Of a DNA stretch of 23,300 nucleotides, positions 6,855-19,220 are shown one piece after another. Source of the stretch: Lingula anatina (lineage: Eukaryota; Brachiopoda; Lingulata; Lingulida; Lingulidae); NCBI RefSeq assembly GCF_001039355.2, contig NW_019775935.1:64001-87300 (forward strand), read 5' to 3'. The stretch's first letter is position 1. Every line of letters starts with the position of its first letter. A model generated the notes under the pieces. That model worked only from the letters and a program-made list of their open reading frames with translations, ran no database searches and was not told where the DNA came from. The position numbers were made by a program, and so were the translations under genes.

Positions 6855-9800
6855 CGAAGACTGCTTGGTGTTTCTTATTCAGTTTTTTTTTCATTTTGAA
6901 ACTGAAACCATTTGATGTTATGTTACTATAAACATCTTTTTATTATACACATTTGTCCGCACATAATCCTCCCCTACTTATTTTCGTTTTGGATTGTCCG
7001 GCCAACTACGGTCAATTTCTGCAAATACCACTGATAATTCTTTTGCCCATAGGCTTCGGCGTTAATATGTTACACGATATAGGCCTACTAGTATTCAAGT
7101 GCACTGTGGTACTGCAAAACAAACATGTGGATGGCTTATATATGATATATTCACACCTAATATCTGACTGTACCCGCATTGTTCCTCTGTTAGCATAATC
7201 ACATTTTACCCGTGTCCGTTGCTGTTCGTTTGTCGGGTTGGCAGCAATGCCATTTGTATCCAGTCATCTGCATGGTCGACCTCTGTCACTATACTTTAAA
7301 CCACCTTTGAATACCACCTTAGCCTTTATTAAGCAAAGTACTATCAGGCAGTAAAACAGGAAATGCTTTTTAGCTTGGCATTCAAGGTTCACTTGAGATA
7401 TCTTAATTTGATTTTTGGTCACCATCTGATGTGTTTATCTCTACCAACTATTAAGAATTAAAGTAAATTTTGACGAAAATTTGACGTAAATTTTAAAGAA
7501 ATCTAGGAAATTTTATATGCAACATATGAAGACATCTGGTAAATGCCTACCAAATAGAGCAAACCCCGGGGAACTCCGACCAATAAGTATACGGTTAAAC
7601 GACCCACTCGTGGGATTCTTTGCTGAGTTTTAAGAAAACTGTAGATCTGCCTCATTGCCATTTTAACGATCGGACGGGAATGGATACTGCATTTAATTGT
7701 GCGGTCTCAGACATCAGGCGTCCAGCTTACACGGTATTTCCATTCCCTCTAGTTATTTTATGAAACTCAGTGCAATCGCTCCATCATTTTCCACCAGAAT
7801 TTCAGAGTAGCTTGCAATTGATAGCAGCTGTCTTGTTGCCAAGATTGAGTGCTTAGGTCTGTTCAGGAAAGCCATCTGATTACAAAGATACACTATTATT
7901 GCACTTCTGGTCTCAAGCTGTGCTTTTACGATTCAGTGTCAATGTACCTTCAGTGCTGATTCTGGGCTATTTACCATTTGGTTTATTAAAAGTGCCATTC
8001 ATTTCTCTGGCATTGTTTTGAAGAATTATTTTTACATTAATATTTAAAAAAATCATTGTTTCAGATGCTCTTCACTAATATTCAAGTGTAAAATACATCC
8101 TTATGAGTAATGAAATAGTTTTGCCTGCTATAAAAATGCGGCTCTACAGTTTTTCTATGCGACAAGTTGCAGAAGATATATGAAAGCAACGCTAATACAA
8201 AACCATACATAATTACAGGGTATTTTTTAGCTTGATATAATAATAATCAGTAAGTATTTAAACTAGTTCGTGTCCGGATCGTTCGTTAATTGTTTCTTCG
8301 CTCCAATATTCTGCTAACGGAATCTGTAACCGGTTCAATTATTTTGACTTAAGACCGGTCTTTAGATAACAAAACGAAAAAAAAACTTGATAATAGAACA
8401 GAAAATAAAAACCAAATGTAATCATTCTTGTCAATACATTGAATATATAGATAAATAATGTTATTATGCTCTGCCATAATTATGTTCATATTTCTGTATT
8501 CATAATTTCATGTTTTGAAGCCAGCTTACACCAGAGTCAAATTTAATTTTTCATTTATTCTATTTAAAGGTGTATGATGATTCCAAGGAATTCTCTCCAT
8601 GCAAGGTCGACGAATCCATCATAAAACGCATTGAACGATATTGGGGGCATTTTAACATGCTCTCAGCATGGGACACTTCTATCATCTTCTGAAGACTGTT
8701 TATCAATATATTTGTCATTTAATTTTTTACAGAATTTATCAGGCTGTACATAGTGTTTCACTCTACCCGCCTTTCTCGTTTACTTTAATAGGCCCGCGCC
8801 CAAACCTTGTGCCTCTGACTTGGGCATTTAAACTTAGTTCAGCACTGAGCTTTCTATATTGGGTCCATTGAATAGTGGTTCTGTTATTAGCCTTCGTAGA
8901 ATATGAGTAAACCTTAAAGGTCAATTATACTGGAATGTTGCTCATGAAGTTCACGGATTGAGTGAAAACCCCAATTCTAATCGCAACAAATTATGTGCAC
9001 ACATTTTATTTTCTACTTTTCTTCAAATGTGGTAAAGATTTCAGAGGGGGTTGTCTCATTCTATCCTTAGGTTGAAAGTATATATCCAATTCATCCTTTA
9101 GGAGGTAAGATATATTTCAAGATAGATCTGATTACAAATCCAATAAAAAAGGCTCTCAAATGCTTGAATCCTATAAAAAAACTGAGAAGCAATAGTTAGT
9201 TGGCGACATTTTTACAAAACCGCAATGAACGAACAGAGCACTGAATAAAATGTGTATGCTCTGCTGATCTTCAAAGATATTTTTATCACTTCTCATAACT
9301 TGTAATTTAATAATTAATTTTATCTAAAACATAAATAACTGCATACCAAAATAAAATGAACAGAGGACACTTCACCCCCCCCCCCACCTGGACCCTGAAA
9401 AAAGCAGCAGTTTTAGAAATGATATAAATTTTGAATACATTTTTACAGCTTGTGTTTGGCTAACCTTAACAATGCCCGCTCTTTTGTTACGTTGCAGCAA
9501 GTAATACACCATTCAGCTGGGAAATGGAGTCAACACAACAAAAGGCAGTTAATTTCCATAAATAAAGAATTGGGTCCTATAAGTCTTAAATCTCCCCTTC
9601 TAACCTTAACTGGCCTGAGCGTTTGCGCAAATGCAGATCATGATCACCGCAAAACATGAAAATATTTTTTAAGTATCTTTCAAGTTCATTACGAATGACG
9701 GAAGCCTGCAAGGTTAGACTGGTATTAACAATGTCGTTCCTGTAGAAGCCAGACTTCCAGAGTGCAACTAGTCGCAAGTGATGTGGTTTTCATCTTGGTA

Positions 9801-10354
9801 ATGGCGTGGGTTATAACAAACATATAATATTTATCTCAAAAAACACTTCTTGTAGGAAAACAGTGTTATACATTGATAAACTGAGAGAGAAAGTCCTTAT
9901 CATTACAGACAATTTTTATAAGAACAGAGTAATAATAATAATATATTAACAATAGCATTACAGACAATTAAGAAAGGTACTACCTCTGTTCTTATTCTTC
10001 TTATATTTCTATCTTTTCTATCTACGTCATGTGTTCACAGTGAGACTTGATAAATATATTTAAGCTGATTTTAGCCTGGTCACAAAACAAAAGCACCAAT
10101 GGCAAAATACGAGATGAGCCTTATGCAGTTCGCCAATCACACACGGTCGATTACCAAACATCAATGAGGCCTACTCACGTGTAACCGTAAGCTGGGTCGT
10201 AAAAGGTGCACTGGATTTTCTAATGAGGGAGCAAAACTTGGCAAACATACATGTAAAACAGTAAACAAGAATATGATAAATGATATACATCAATTTGTAG
10301 GGCACTGGGATTGGAAAAATATCTTGGGTTCGTGTAGTTTCGCTCCTAATACTG
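6855..10354. other. Receptor 3' flank and gene-free DNA
   Basis: I see no second gene. Short open frames of 60-80 codons here have no recognisable motif and are expected by chance in AT-rich DNA. For the receptor message, the first variant polyadenylation signal is ATTAAA at 7457-7462 and the first canonical AATAAA downstream of the stop is at 8404-8409, so the 3' UTR could be 0.6-1.6 kb. Bases 9901-9995 hold a small rearranged patch: CATTACAGACAATT occurs twice (9901 and 9957), bracketed by an inverted ATAAGAACAGAGTA (9918-9931) and TACCTCTGTTCTTAT (9981-9995). Confidence 0.5.
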
Positions 10355-10370
10355 TTTTTTTTTTTTTTTT
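10355..10370 (+). repeat. Poly(T) tract
   Basis: Sixteen consecutive T. Read on the minus strand it could be the A-tail of a retroposed sequence, but no such copy is recognisable next to it. Confidence 0.9.
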
Positions 10371-10962
10371 AAATTTAGAAAGGAGTATGGGTGACATCTC
10401 TAGGTATGTATCTCTGTTTTTCCAACGGGTCCTAGTAGGAGTTACATGTATACAAGTGCTTGGTGAATACTAGGAATACTGTAAATATCACGAAGAAGGA
10501 ATATTAAAATGGGAAAATTTTGGTAAAAAGGTTTAAAAATCACTTTAATATTATATCGCAAAAATCCATTAACATGTGTATATAAAAGGGCTAACGGCCT
10601 AGAAAGTTAAGAGGATGGATGATGAACATTATTCAGATAACGTGTTTACTGCAATGGAACTGTGATTGGTCATTCTGTGTGCTTAGCAGTTATCTACGCG
10701 CCACTTCAGAAAAGACAAAATAAGAAACATGGAATCGGTAGATTGTGTTTCGACCGTTTAAAATTTACAACTTTATGTTCAATTTAAGCCTAAGCCTAAG
10801 TTTTCCTATATTAAATGAAGTTCAGGACGGACGTATGTCTTGTCTACTACAGGACAAACTGGCATATGATCTACATATGTATTTGTTACAACATGATTGG
10901 TGTATTCAGATGTCGCCCAGGATAGCCTTTGAAATGATATTAACATCTTAAGTAAGCTCTAT

Positions 10963-10964
<2 letters not shown>
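10371..10964. other. Gene-free interval
   Basis: No coding or RNA gene recognised. A short run of the hexamer GCCTAA near 10787-10800 is too short to be telomeric repeat. Confidence 0.5.

Positions 10965-11041
<77 letters not shown>
10965..11041 (+). repeat. Compound (GT)n(GA)n microsatellite
   Basis: About 20 GT units (10965-11004) pass directly into a GA tract with one AA interruption, ending near 11041. Likely polymorphic in length. Confidence 0.95.
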
Positions 11042-11042
<1 letters not shown>

Positions 11043-14000
11043 CATAATCTACTCTGTCACAAAGTAACAAATGCCTTATTATCATCAGTCTTTACATTTA
11101 TTCGTTCTCTACATGACTTAAGCCTAAAGGGCCATTTCATATATTTATTAAATTTTGAAGTCTAGCACATTTAAGCAGGGCTAGTACACCAAATGTCATT
11201 ACCACGAATGGATACAAGGCACCTTTTAGAAAAACACGCAGGTAATCTAAAAGAAGTTAGGAATTAAGATTTGCGTCAACATAACACCCAGTACACTTCT
11301 ACTTCTCTCAATATCAGCCACATATAAAGTAGAGGAACCCAATGCACAATGCACAGTAGCATTTATCAGTGCACGTACATGTAGCTGTGTCTGTGCACAC
11401 GCTGGGCTTTTTTAGACCTAGATTTATGGAACTTGTCAATAAAGGGGAACAGGCACGTTCCATTGAGATAATTATTTATTGATTATCGCCTATTATCCTT
11501 TCATTACCTCTTTTTTCATTGCTTGTGCTAATGTTCTAGGGGTTTTTCTTTTATTAAAAAAAAAACAATAATTGCATTTCCTATGATTGCATCTGCTCTC
11601 AGTTAGGTAATCTGTAGGATTTTAAAAGTAATTTTGGTACAATGACATCTTTTTTATGATATTGACCTTACAATATATTAAAAAATAAACTACAATAACA
11701 AATGAAATATGATATTCAGACAATATTATATATCATAAGGGCATACAATCTGTTACTTGGTGGTTGGTTTAAGGATGTTTCTTTCATTGATGCATAGTGT
11801 AACATGTTGGGCTTCGTTTGTAATTGTCTTAAGTCACAGGTTTCTAAAAGATATTTGAATTTTTAATTTAGTTTTCAAGTTCCAGACAGAAGCTCCCTAT
11901 ATGTGGAACATTGAAGCAAGAAATTGATTTCACTTTGAACCACTTCCAACCATAATTAGGAAATTATTTATTCAGGGGGCGCGGATTTTGTTTTTTCTGT
12001 GTTTCGTGTGCACCTTTATCCAAGTTTGGCATGCCATGATTTGGAATCGGTGCTGTTGGGCACAATTTTCTTTCATAATTTGTACATTTTGAACAGCAAG
12101 TAGACATTTTGCAAAAAGGAATGAAGCAGTGTCCTCTGCATAAAACGCTCACACGCATTCGCGACTCTTTTTTTATTGTGTAAGTTAAGATTGGACTGAA
12201 TATCAAAGCAACTTGATTACCCTTTTTCGGCCTTAAAACCATATGCATGGGCATAAAATATCAGTAGCTGGTTCAAAAGGAAGGGGAAAACGTGTTGAGA
12301 CTCAACCTTAATACATGGACGAGGTAACTAATTTTTAATACGAGTTAACACCTTTTAAGCGCTGCGTGACAAAAAATGATATAGAACTCTGATAATGAAA
12401 TTGCTCTCGGAAATTGGCGTGATACCGTAAAAACCTTGCATGCCACGCTAATAAAACGTGCCGAGAGGAAGGTGCCGAGTGCACCACAATCTACAAATCA
12501 CGACAACCACGTGCAGGCCCCACTTGCAAAACGAAGCATAATGCCGGTTTTGTGATAAGCAGGAAATTACAAGTTCGACGTCAGCACTTATAAACCTTCC
12601 TTGAAGATTTCTAAGATTTGTTCATAGGAACACGCTGTATTATAAAAATGGGATAAAAAGAAAAAACACATGGATTGTCGTTATATTGTTTCAAAAGGTT
12701 GGCGGACCCATGTTTTTGTGAGTGAGCGTGCGATGCATATTAATCTTCCCATTGCCAGAGCTTTGAAGAGTGAAAGGAAGGCTCAGAGTCATTGCAAAAT
12801 GCAGTGAAGGAAATAAACATTGGCCACACACCCACATGTGTAACGACCTTCTCAAAGATGATACGTCTCTATAGAACGACAGACGAATCAAATAACGTAG
12901 TGAAGCTTATTGATCTATTTAGCATTGTTTCACACAGCGTGTGATCCCGAAGGAAAGCCGTTAAGACATGAGTGACAGAAAATATTTTAATTTTGAGGAA
13001 ACTTGGAAAGATCGACAGAGATTTTGCAGTACAGTTAAGTGAATGAAAAGTGCAACTTAAACAATAGCAAATGGTAAAGTTGGTGATGGTGATGAAAGAG
13101 TATGAAGCAATGCAGGACTGTTGACTTCTGAAGGGGTGTCGGGGGCAGCTTTTATATGTTTTTGAATAAAGAAAATTTGATAGATTGAGTTTTCTTAAAG
13201 TATGCTGAACCTACTAAGTACTGATACACAAATGTTACTTGTATGCTACTTCCAATAATAAAAAAAAAAATGGAAAACGAGGTAACAAGGTCGGAAAGAC
13301 TACAAAGTTCCCCTTCAACAATATTTTAGGGACGGCATTTTAGGACTTTTTGTATGATTCTTCATGAAATTGCCGTCACTGACCGTTCAAGATACAAAAA
13401 GGTACTCTCTAGACTAAGCACATATTTTCCATCATAGCCACGAACAATGTAATTACATCACTTATAAGGACTAGCGTTAGCGTTCTCTATCATCTGATCC
13501 TTCACCATCTCTGTAGATCACATCACCGTCTATCATAGTGTATTTAATATCCACCTTTAAATCAGACAGGGGAACATAGGACAGGGATGGAGGTAGGGAC
13601 CTTGTGGGCTGCCTGTGATAGAACCAAGGTCAGATGGGCAATAAGCATATATGTGAGATCAAATCAGGTGTTTGTGGAATTGAAAGGATATCCGCTTCAA
13701 AAACAGATGGCACACGTCACTTTTTAAATAGAAAAAAATCATGTTTTTCAATAAAATAGTTATACAATAGGTTTGAATATTCAAGTGTATTACATAAGAC
13801 CCACAAATATGAGAAAATTACTGAAGTTTACCCCTAGAAAACCAGTTCTATATTTAAGAATTAGGTAATATAATAATGCATACCGAACTTATGACTAACG
13901 AATAGAATATATATCTGATCTTCTCTAACACAATCTTCTATCAGTGATGTTATTGGACCCATTCATTTGGCCTAACAAATCTGGTGGTTAAACCTGATCA

Positions 14001-14880
14001 CTTGATATCAAGTATAAAGTCTGACAAAATGTAGTTGCGTTTGACAATTTTAATTTCTGCAAACCCGATTCGTGTTACTGGGATGGGGATTCGTTGTACC
14101 TTGTCAAATAACAAAGACTAAATTTATAACCGAGGATTCCTCACCTCACCGAAAAAAGGTGAACTGCCTTCGTGTAAATCAGGTGAAAATCTTAGTGAGA
14201 GGTTTTCAGATGGAACCAAGGTTAGAAGAAAATGGAGAAGAAAGGAGCAACATTTCTACAATTAACACGTCTTGGTGGAAAAAGTCGGCTCTTAAATTGG
14301 CACCAACCTGTTGTTGGAACTTCATAAATGAAATGTAACAACACTGCTTATTTGATGATATTTACCAAAATGGTGCATTTCGCACTGTTGGCATCATAGG
14401 AACATTTTTGATGTCTTCGATATTTTCCCTTGAATGCCCATATTCAGCGTAACATTTACTGTTCTTTTTCCGTTATTCTTTTTATTTAAGTTGGAACGGA
14501 TTTGCCAATAAAGAAGTATGGGGTTTGTTCCAGGTGTGAACGTGTGTTCCATCTGAAACAATGAGAGACATTAAAATAGCAGGTAACTACATATACAAGT
14601 CCTTACTGACACCCTTTCATTACTCAAGACAGTGGCTTGTTTTACAAAGTATCAACCCCTTTAAATTGCCAAGGCATGTTGTGATTCTTGTGAGTATTTT
14701 TTGCTTAAATGCTGTACACTCCTTTCAAATCTCTTATATTGCTTAAATTTCACATCCTTCAATTTTTCCGTAATGAGAGTGTTTGTAACTTTTTGAAACT
14801 CTCGTTACACGTGAATCTTTCAACACATCCTGTGTCATGGTATAGAAGAAAAGACATTGTTTCTTAATAGTGATGTTTGG
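11042..14880. other. Gene-free interval, about 3.8 kb
   Basis: No exon, RNA gene or transposon is recognised. Open frames such as 11964-12254 on the minus strand (96 codons) and 14072-14338 on the plus strand (88 codons) lack family motifs. A 13-bp perfect inverted repeat pairs TTTCAGATGGAAC (14204-14216) with GTTCCATCTGAAA (14546-14558). The stretch at 12350-12600 is slightly richer in CpG than its surroundings, but no further signal supports a promoter. Confidence 0.5.
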
Positions 14881-15205
14881 TTAAAGGGATATTAACTCTT
14901 CGTTTTGGCCAAAAATGAATTTTCCTGGAGTAAACAACAATTTTCCCATACTTACCAATGGTTAATGAATACATTTTTACATTCAAAGTTAGTCCCTGTT
15001 TTTTGTTTTTTCTAAAAAGTTTGTATTTTTTTTGTTATAATCTCTTAATGGAGGTCATGTGGTCTAAAGACAAGCTCAGATATCAGAATAATAGCTATAA
15101 TTGCAGTTTTTGTGGTACAACAGAATATATAATATTTCTATGAGTTGTTCACAATGTTTTGATTATGAAATATAGATCTCACACGAAAAGTTATTATCCC
15201 TTTAA
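14881..15205. mobile_element. TTAA-bounded MITE, copy 1 (complete)
   Basis: The element begins TTAA-AGGGATATTAACTCTTCG and ends with the reverse complement of AGGGATAATAACTTTTCG followed by TTAA. That gives terminal inverted repeats of about 19 bp with two mismatches, with TTAA at both edges (14881-14884 and 15202-15205). TTAA target duplication is the habit of piggyBac and Kolobok superfamilies. It is 325 bp long and has no transposase, so it must rely on an enzyme encoded elsewhere. Two more copies occur at 15857 and 22749. Confidence 0.8.
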
Positions 15206-15856
15206 GTTTGGTTTGGTTCAGGGACTCCTATCTTCCGTGTTCGAGGAAATTGAATACGTTGACATTAGATTCACGTTTGGCAGCGGCTGCACCCGTGTAA
15301 AGAATGTTTTGCATGTTGAAGTTTGTCTCATAGTTAATCTCCAGGGTTGACATCTAATATAGAAAGCAATATTTGCCTTGGGTTGTAATATTCTTCACCA
15401 AAACGTGTATCAAATGAAAAGGCTGGCATAAAAAAGCATTTTCTTCGTGTAACTTCTTATAAAAAAGGATTGGATCTATTTAAAATGTCAGCCCTGCTTG
15501 TCGCTGGTTTACTAGTGTATACTGCTGTAACCTATTTAGTTGTTGTACTCTATGCGCTCATGGTGTTTTAATGGTTATGCGTTTATACATGTGGGTCGCG
15601 AGAAGTTACCCATCAGTTCTCGAACCTGAAAACGACACATATTCAAGTTCTAGATCAATAAGGTTGTTCATGGTTTTAAGGAATTGTATTTACTTATAAT
15701 TCTGGTGATGATAATCACTGACCTTGGACAAAATATTGAGCAAGATCAAAACGTATCTGTTTCACAAAAAAATTGTTCTTAAGTCGGCGATTATACCACT
15801 TAAAATTTAATAGTAAGAAGTTCAAGTTCTTATTTTTTATAACTGATGTTTTTGTT
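15206..15856. other. Gene-free interval between two MITE copies
   Basis: Nothing recognisable beyond AT-rich sequence. The open frame that starts inside the MITE at 15159 runs out into this interval without any domain. Confidence 0.45.
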
Positions 15857-15990
15857 TTAAGGGATACATCTGTTCATTTTGAAAAAAAAAACATATTCTT
15901 GTGGTAAAGGATAAGTTTCCCGTATTACCTATGGTTAATGAATCCATTCCGACATTCAAAGTTAGGCCATGTATTTTTCTAAAAAGTTGT
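15857..15990 (+). mobile_element. TTAA MITE family, copy 2 (3'-truncated)
   Basis: Starts TTAAGGGATACATCTGTTCA and continues through the family blocks GGTTAATGAATCCATTC, ACATTCAAAGTTAG and TTTTTCTAAAAAGTT in the same order as copy 1. The right half and right terminal repeat are missing, so this copy is a relic. Confidence 0.7.
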
Positions 15991-16323
15991 AAATAAATTC
16001 AAGCCAATCATTTTAGCTGTCACAAAGCTGAATTTTAACGGTAATGGGTATCCCCAAAAAATTTTTAAAAATGAATTTTTTTAAATTTTTATTTTATTTT
16101 TTAAACCGTGAATTTCTGTCCATTCTTCCCAAGTTGAATATGATACAATCTAATACTTAATTTGTAGAAAGTTTTTTAATCAAAGTAAAAAGGCACTCAG
16201 AGAATTCAGACCTCGGACAAGATAGTTCATTTCTCATAATTAATGATTGATTGATTAACCATTGATGGATCACTGCCATAACTTAATCTATTTTAAATTG
16301 GCCATTTTTGGCCTATCCTAAAA
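15991..16323. other. AT-rich interval, no gene
   Basis: Mostly A and T runs (notably 16050-16110) with no supported feature. Confidence 0.4.
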
Positions 16324-16629
16324 CAGGGGCGGATCCAGGATTATTTGAAGGGGGGGCGGTTTTTTAGAAATGACAGGCCTCGGATGCAAAGCAGACCCTT
16401 GCTCCCTCCTCCTCCCCCCTTGACGTGGGGTTCGGGGCCGGCTGAAGGGCAACGAAAAATTTTGGTATTTTTTATTAGAGGGCGAACGGTGCCATTTGCT
16501 ACGGTCTAGAACTATGATTAAGCTAGTCAAAATTCTAATATCAAGAGAGAAGTATTGGTGTGATTTATTTTTCAGAAACCGAAGAGGGGGGGGCAGGACT
16601 CCCCAGACAACCCTCTTAACTCGCCACTG
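16324..16629 (+). mobile_element. hAT-like non-autonomous element, copy A
   Basis: Left end CAGGGGCGGATCCAGGATTA; right end ...CTCGCCACTG, the reverse complement of a CAGTGGCG-type end. Interior blocks such as GACAGGCCTCGGATGC, AGAACTATGATT, TATTGGTGTGAT and TTTTTCAGAAACCGAA are shared in order with copy B at 19516-19788. CAG-starting GC-rich short ends suggest the hAT superfamily. The element codes for no transposase. The left flank TCCTAAAA does not match its own right flank TGCACGGT, so a simple 8-bp target duplication is absent. Confidence 0.7.
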
Positions 16630-16672
16630 TGCACGGTGCACGGTCGACGCGCTAAAAAAAATTTTCATTTTT

Positions 16673-16707
16673 CCCCCCCCCCCCCCCCCCCAAAAAAAAA
16701 AAAAAAA
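16673..16707 (+). repeat. Poly(C) then poly(A) homopolymer
   Basis: Nineteen C directly followed by sixteen A, then GAAGAAGAA. Open frames here (Pro-Lys or Gly-Phe runs) are artefacts. Length is likely uncertain in the assembly. Confidence 0.9.
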
Positions 16708-18394
16708 GAAGAAGAAACAGCCCTTCCAGTGTTGACGTGAAAAAAGTGGGCAGGGAGCTTTTAAAACACCATTCTTTTTATAGCCTCCGCTCCGACTACC
16801 TTGGGCAGCCGTACGTGTGTGAGGAGGGGGCCTTCCCCCAATATATTTTGAATTAAGCCATTGATGTAGTGATTTTGTCATGTAAAACAAATATTGGTCT
16901 TCAAAATGGAAGATAGACTGCCTTGTATGAATAAAATTTTAATTTTAAAACAAACCTAGGCGGGACTAGCCTCTATAGTAGGCAGCGTATGGAGTATTGC
17001 TCTCTACAAAAATTGCCCCGTTCATGAGAAGACGCATTACTGTCTACCATTAAAATACCCAGTTCAATAGAAAATGGATCGACTTTTTATATCAATTTTT
17101 GATTCGAGTAAATTCTGAATCATTCTTAAGTATATAGAGATTAAAATAAATGAAGAGAGAGAGCGAGAGGGAGAGGTTAAACAATAAAAATGGAACTATA
17201 CGGCATTTCGGTACTGAGTTTACTTGTGAATGACCCTTAAATCGGGGCTTAAGTAAGCTCAGTAACTGTGGGCATTTCTAAGGACCAATTTGGGACAAAG
17301 GAAGCCAAGATATGAAGTTGCCTCGTACACAATTTTTTGAGTGCACTTCTTTTGTTTACGTACTAATAGAGAGAAATGTCAAGACTCGCCTACCGCCCTC
17401 GGTTCCCCTCTCGACCTGAGCTCAAAACTAGGGAAATTTATTTACCTAATCTTTGTTATAGAAACAAGTTAAAGATGTTTCTCTATGATTGATTAGTTGA
17501 AAAAGATTACCGAGAGAGAAAACTTTATTTTTAGTGTCACTTGCCGCATGAAACGTTAATATACTGCACGTAGAATATTAACTGCAAAAAGCATGCCAGG
17601 AAATCTATTACATTATAATATGCGCCTTCGGACAAAAAATTCATAGAATGTGCTAGATGAGGCAAAGCAAAGACGGTATTGTTAATACTGAATTAATTTT
17701 GTTTTTACTTTAAAATATAATAACTTAACTTAGATTAAAAAAGTATGTTTTCAAGTAAATATTCGGTCAAATATTAATTCTTATACGGCGTAGCAACCAT
17801 TTTATATATAATTAAAAAAAGATAATATTTTACCAATCCGATGAAATACAGTATAAAATATTGAACGAACAACTTCAATAAATTAAACCAAGAATGTCAA
17901 GTCTTTGATGAAACCAGCTTGACTTATACCACTATTAGTTGATTAATTTTCACACGTTATTGAAATCTGGAGTTTTTTATATTTATGAAGTACTAACAAA
18001 ACATCGCAGAATAAAGCTTGAAAGATTGTTAACGCATTGCATAAAATTGTTTTCAATTTTAATTTGGCAGTTTTAATTGTACAGTTGTACAGCGACGGGC
18101 TACTTATTGCCTCAGTCCCTTTATAACGAACGAACAAAACCGATACTTTTTAATTTTACCTGGCCACTAACATCTTTATCTCATTTACATAATTTACATC
18201 ATATCCAGAAAAAGAATGACAACTGATTTTTAGTACAATTAAAAACGCCTGTGAAAGAACCCGGGACTCTTTCATGTTGTTAAATTTCAGTCTCTAGGTT
18301 GAAATAAAGAACCCGACGTTTTTTAACGCGATTCAAAAAGAAAAAAACAATGCCCCCTACCTCCAGAATGTTACGAAACGTAAGGTATGAATCA
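16708..18394. other. Gene-free AT-rich interval
   Basis: No gene recognised. A short GA-rich tract lies at about 17151-17176. The interval lies between hAT-like copies A and B and may be part of a larger mobile segment (see findings). Confidence 0.5.
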
Positions 18395-18480
18395 AATTCA
18401 AACAGGCTAATTCAGCTTTGATGGAAGCTGTCAAGCGCACAAGACTATGAATGACAGTTTTTTAAACAATATTCAAACAC
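18395..18480 (+). repeat. Possible diverged third unit of the promoter-like array
   Basis: TTTGATGGAAGCTGTCAAG and, further on, AATGACAGT and TTTTAAACAA appear in the same order as the TTTTGATAG, CTGTCAAG, TGACAG and TATAAACAA blocks of the two intact units downstream. The match is loose and could be partly chance. Confidence 0.35.
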
Positions 18481-18520
18481 AATTACTTCACTCTTTTCTC
18501 CGAACATGTAAAACTCCAGT

Positions 18521-18619
18521 ATCCTTTGATTGACAAGATGCTAATCAAATTCATTAGTTTTGATAGTTGCTGTCAAGTAATAACAGCTTGATTGGCAGGT
18601 TATATAAACAAACGTCAAT
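18521..18619 (+). promoter_or_regulatory. Promoter-like tandem unit 1
   Basis: A 99-bp unit about 93 percent identical by eye to 18680-18779. It contains in order TTTGATTGAC, an inverted ATCAAA, CTGTCAAGTAATAACAG, TTGATTGGCAGG (reverse CCAAT box, ATTGG) and TATATAAA at 18601-18608. The TATA-like box sits about 15 bases after the CCAAT-like box, an arrangement seen in compact TATA promoters. No gene follows within the window, so promoter activity is inference only. Confidence 0.4.
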
Positions 18620-18679
18620 TACAACCATTACACAGTGGATCACTATAGTCGTCGAACACTTTTAGTTCAAGCTTCCTAC

Positions 18680-18779
18680 ATCCTTTGATTGACAAGGTGC
18701 CAATCAAAATCAGTTAGTTTTGATAGTTTCTGTCAAGTAATGACAGCTTGATTGGCAGGTTATATAAACAAACGTCAAT
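18680..18779 (+). promoter_or_regulatory. Promoter-like tandem unit 2
   Basis: The second unit, offset by 159-160 bases from the first. It shows the cleaner symmetry: TTTGATTG and CAATCAAA form an inverted repeat around 8-9 bases, and CTGTCA-AGTAA-TGACAG is a perfect palindrome with a 5-base centre. The reverse CCAAT and TATATAAA (18761-18768) boxes are unchanged. After the unit the two sequences diverge at once, so the sharp end at CAAACGTCAAT is a real boundary. Confidence 0.4.
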
Positions 18780-18969
18780 CATCGCGCACTGTGATTTCTC
18801 TCGCCGTGAAATAGTAAGTGCGCCGAAAGAGAGCGCTAAAATCTGAAGTTAGTAATTAACTTACAAAATATTTCAAGAGAATATATATACACCATGTTTC
18901 CAAAACTAGTTCTTTTTTATGAACCTTTCGTTGTGTTTAATAACAAACTATTTTGTAAAAAGAACAATT

Positions 18970-18973
<4 letters not shown>

Positions 18974-19002
<29 letters not shown>
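18974..19002 (+). repeat. Poly(A) tract (29 A)
   Basis: An uninterrupted run of A. It could be the tail of a retroposon or a slippage product. No target duplication or recognisable retroposed body was found. Confidence 0.9.
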
Positions 19003-19004
<2 letters not shown>

Positions 19005-19168
19005 CAAGTAAAGAAATATGACATTTGACGTTATTCTGGAGGTAGCGCATGGGTCATTACAACTATGTGCCCCAGTATGTGCGTAAAAGAAGGAAGAATA
19101 AATGTTTTTACATTTTGTGTGGAATGTTGACAGATTCTTTTACTGTCAAAGTCTACTTTCTGCAAAAT

Positions 19169-19170
19169 AA

Positions 19171-19217
<47 letters not shown>

Positions 19218-19220
19218 ATA
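19169..19220 (+). repeat. (AAAT)n microsatellite
   Basis: Thirteen near-perfect AAAT units. Confidence 0.95.

Noticed and set aside
10787-10800. GCCTAA repeats resembling telomeric repeat
   Set aside because: Only about two units; far too short to mean an internal telomere tract.
14072-14338. 88-codon plus-strand frame
   Set aside because: No family signature, no upstream or downstream gene context; expected length by chance in AT-rich DNA.
16318-16890. 190-codon minus-strand open frame
   Set aside because: It crosses a hAT-like element and the poly(C)/poly(A) tract (giving Gly and Phe runs), with no protein-like domain; length is due to low-complexity sequence.
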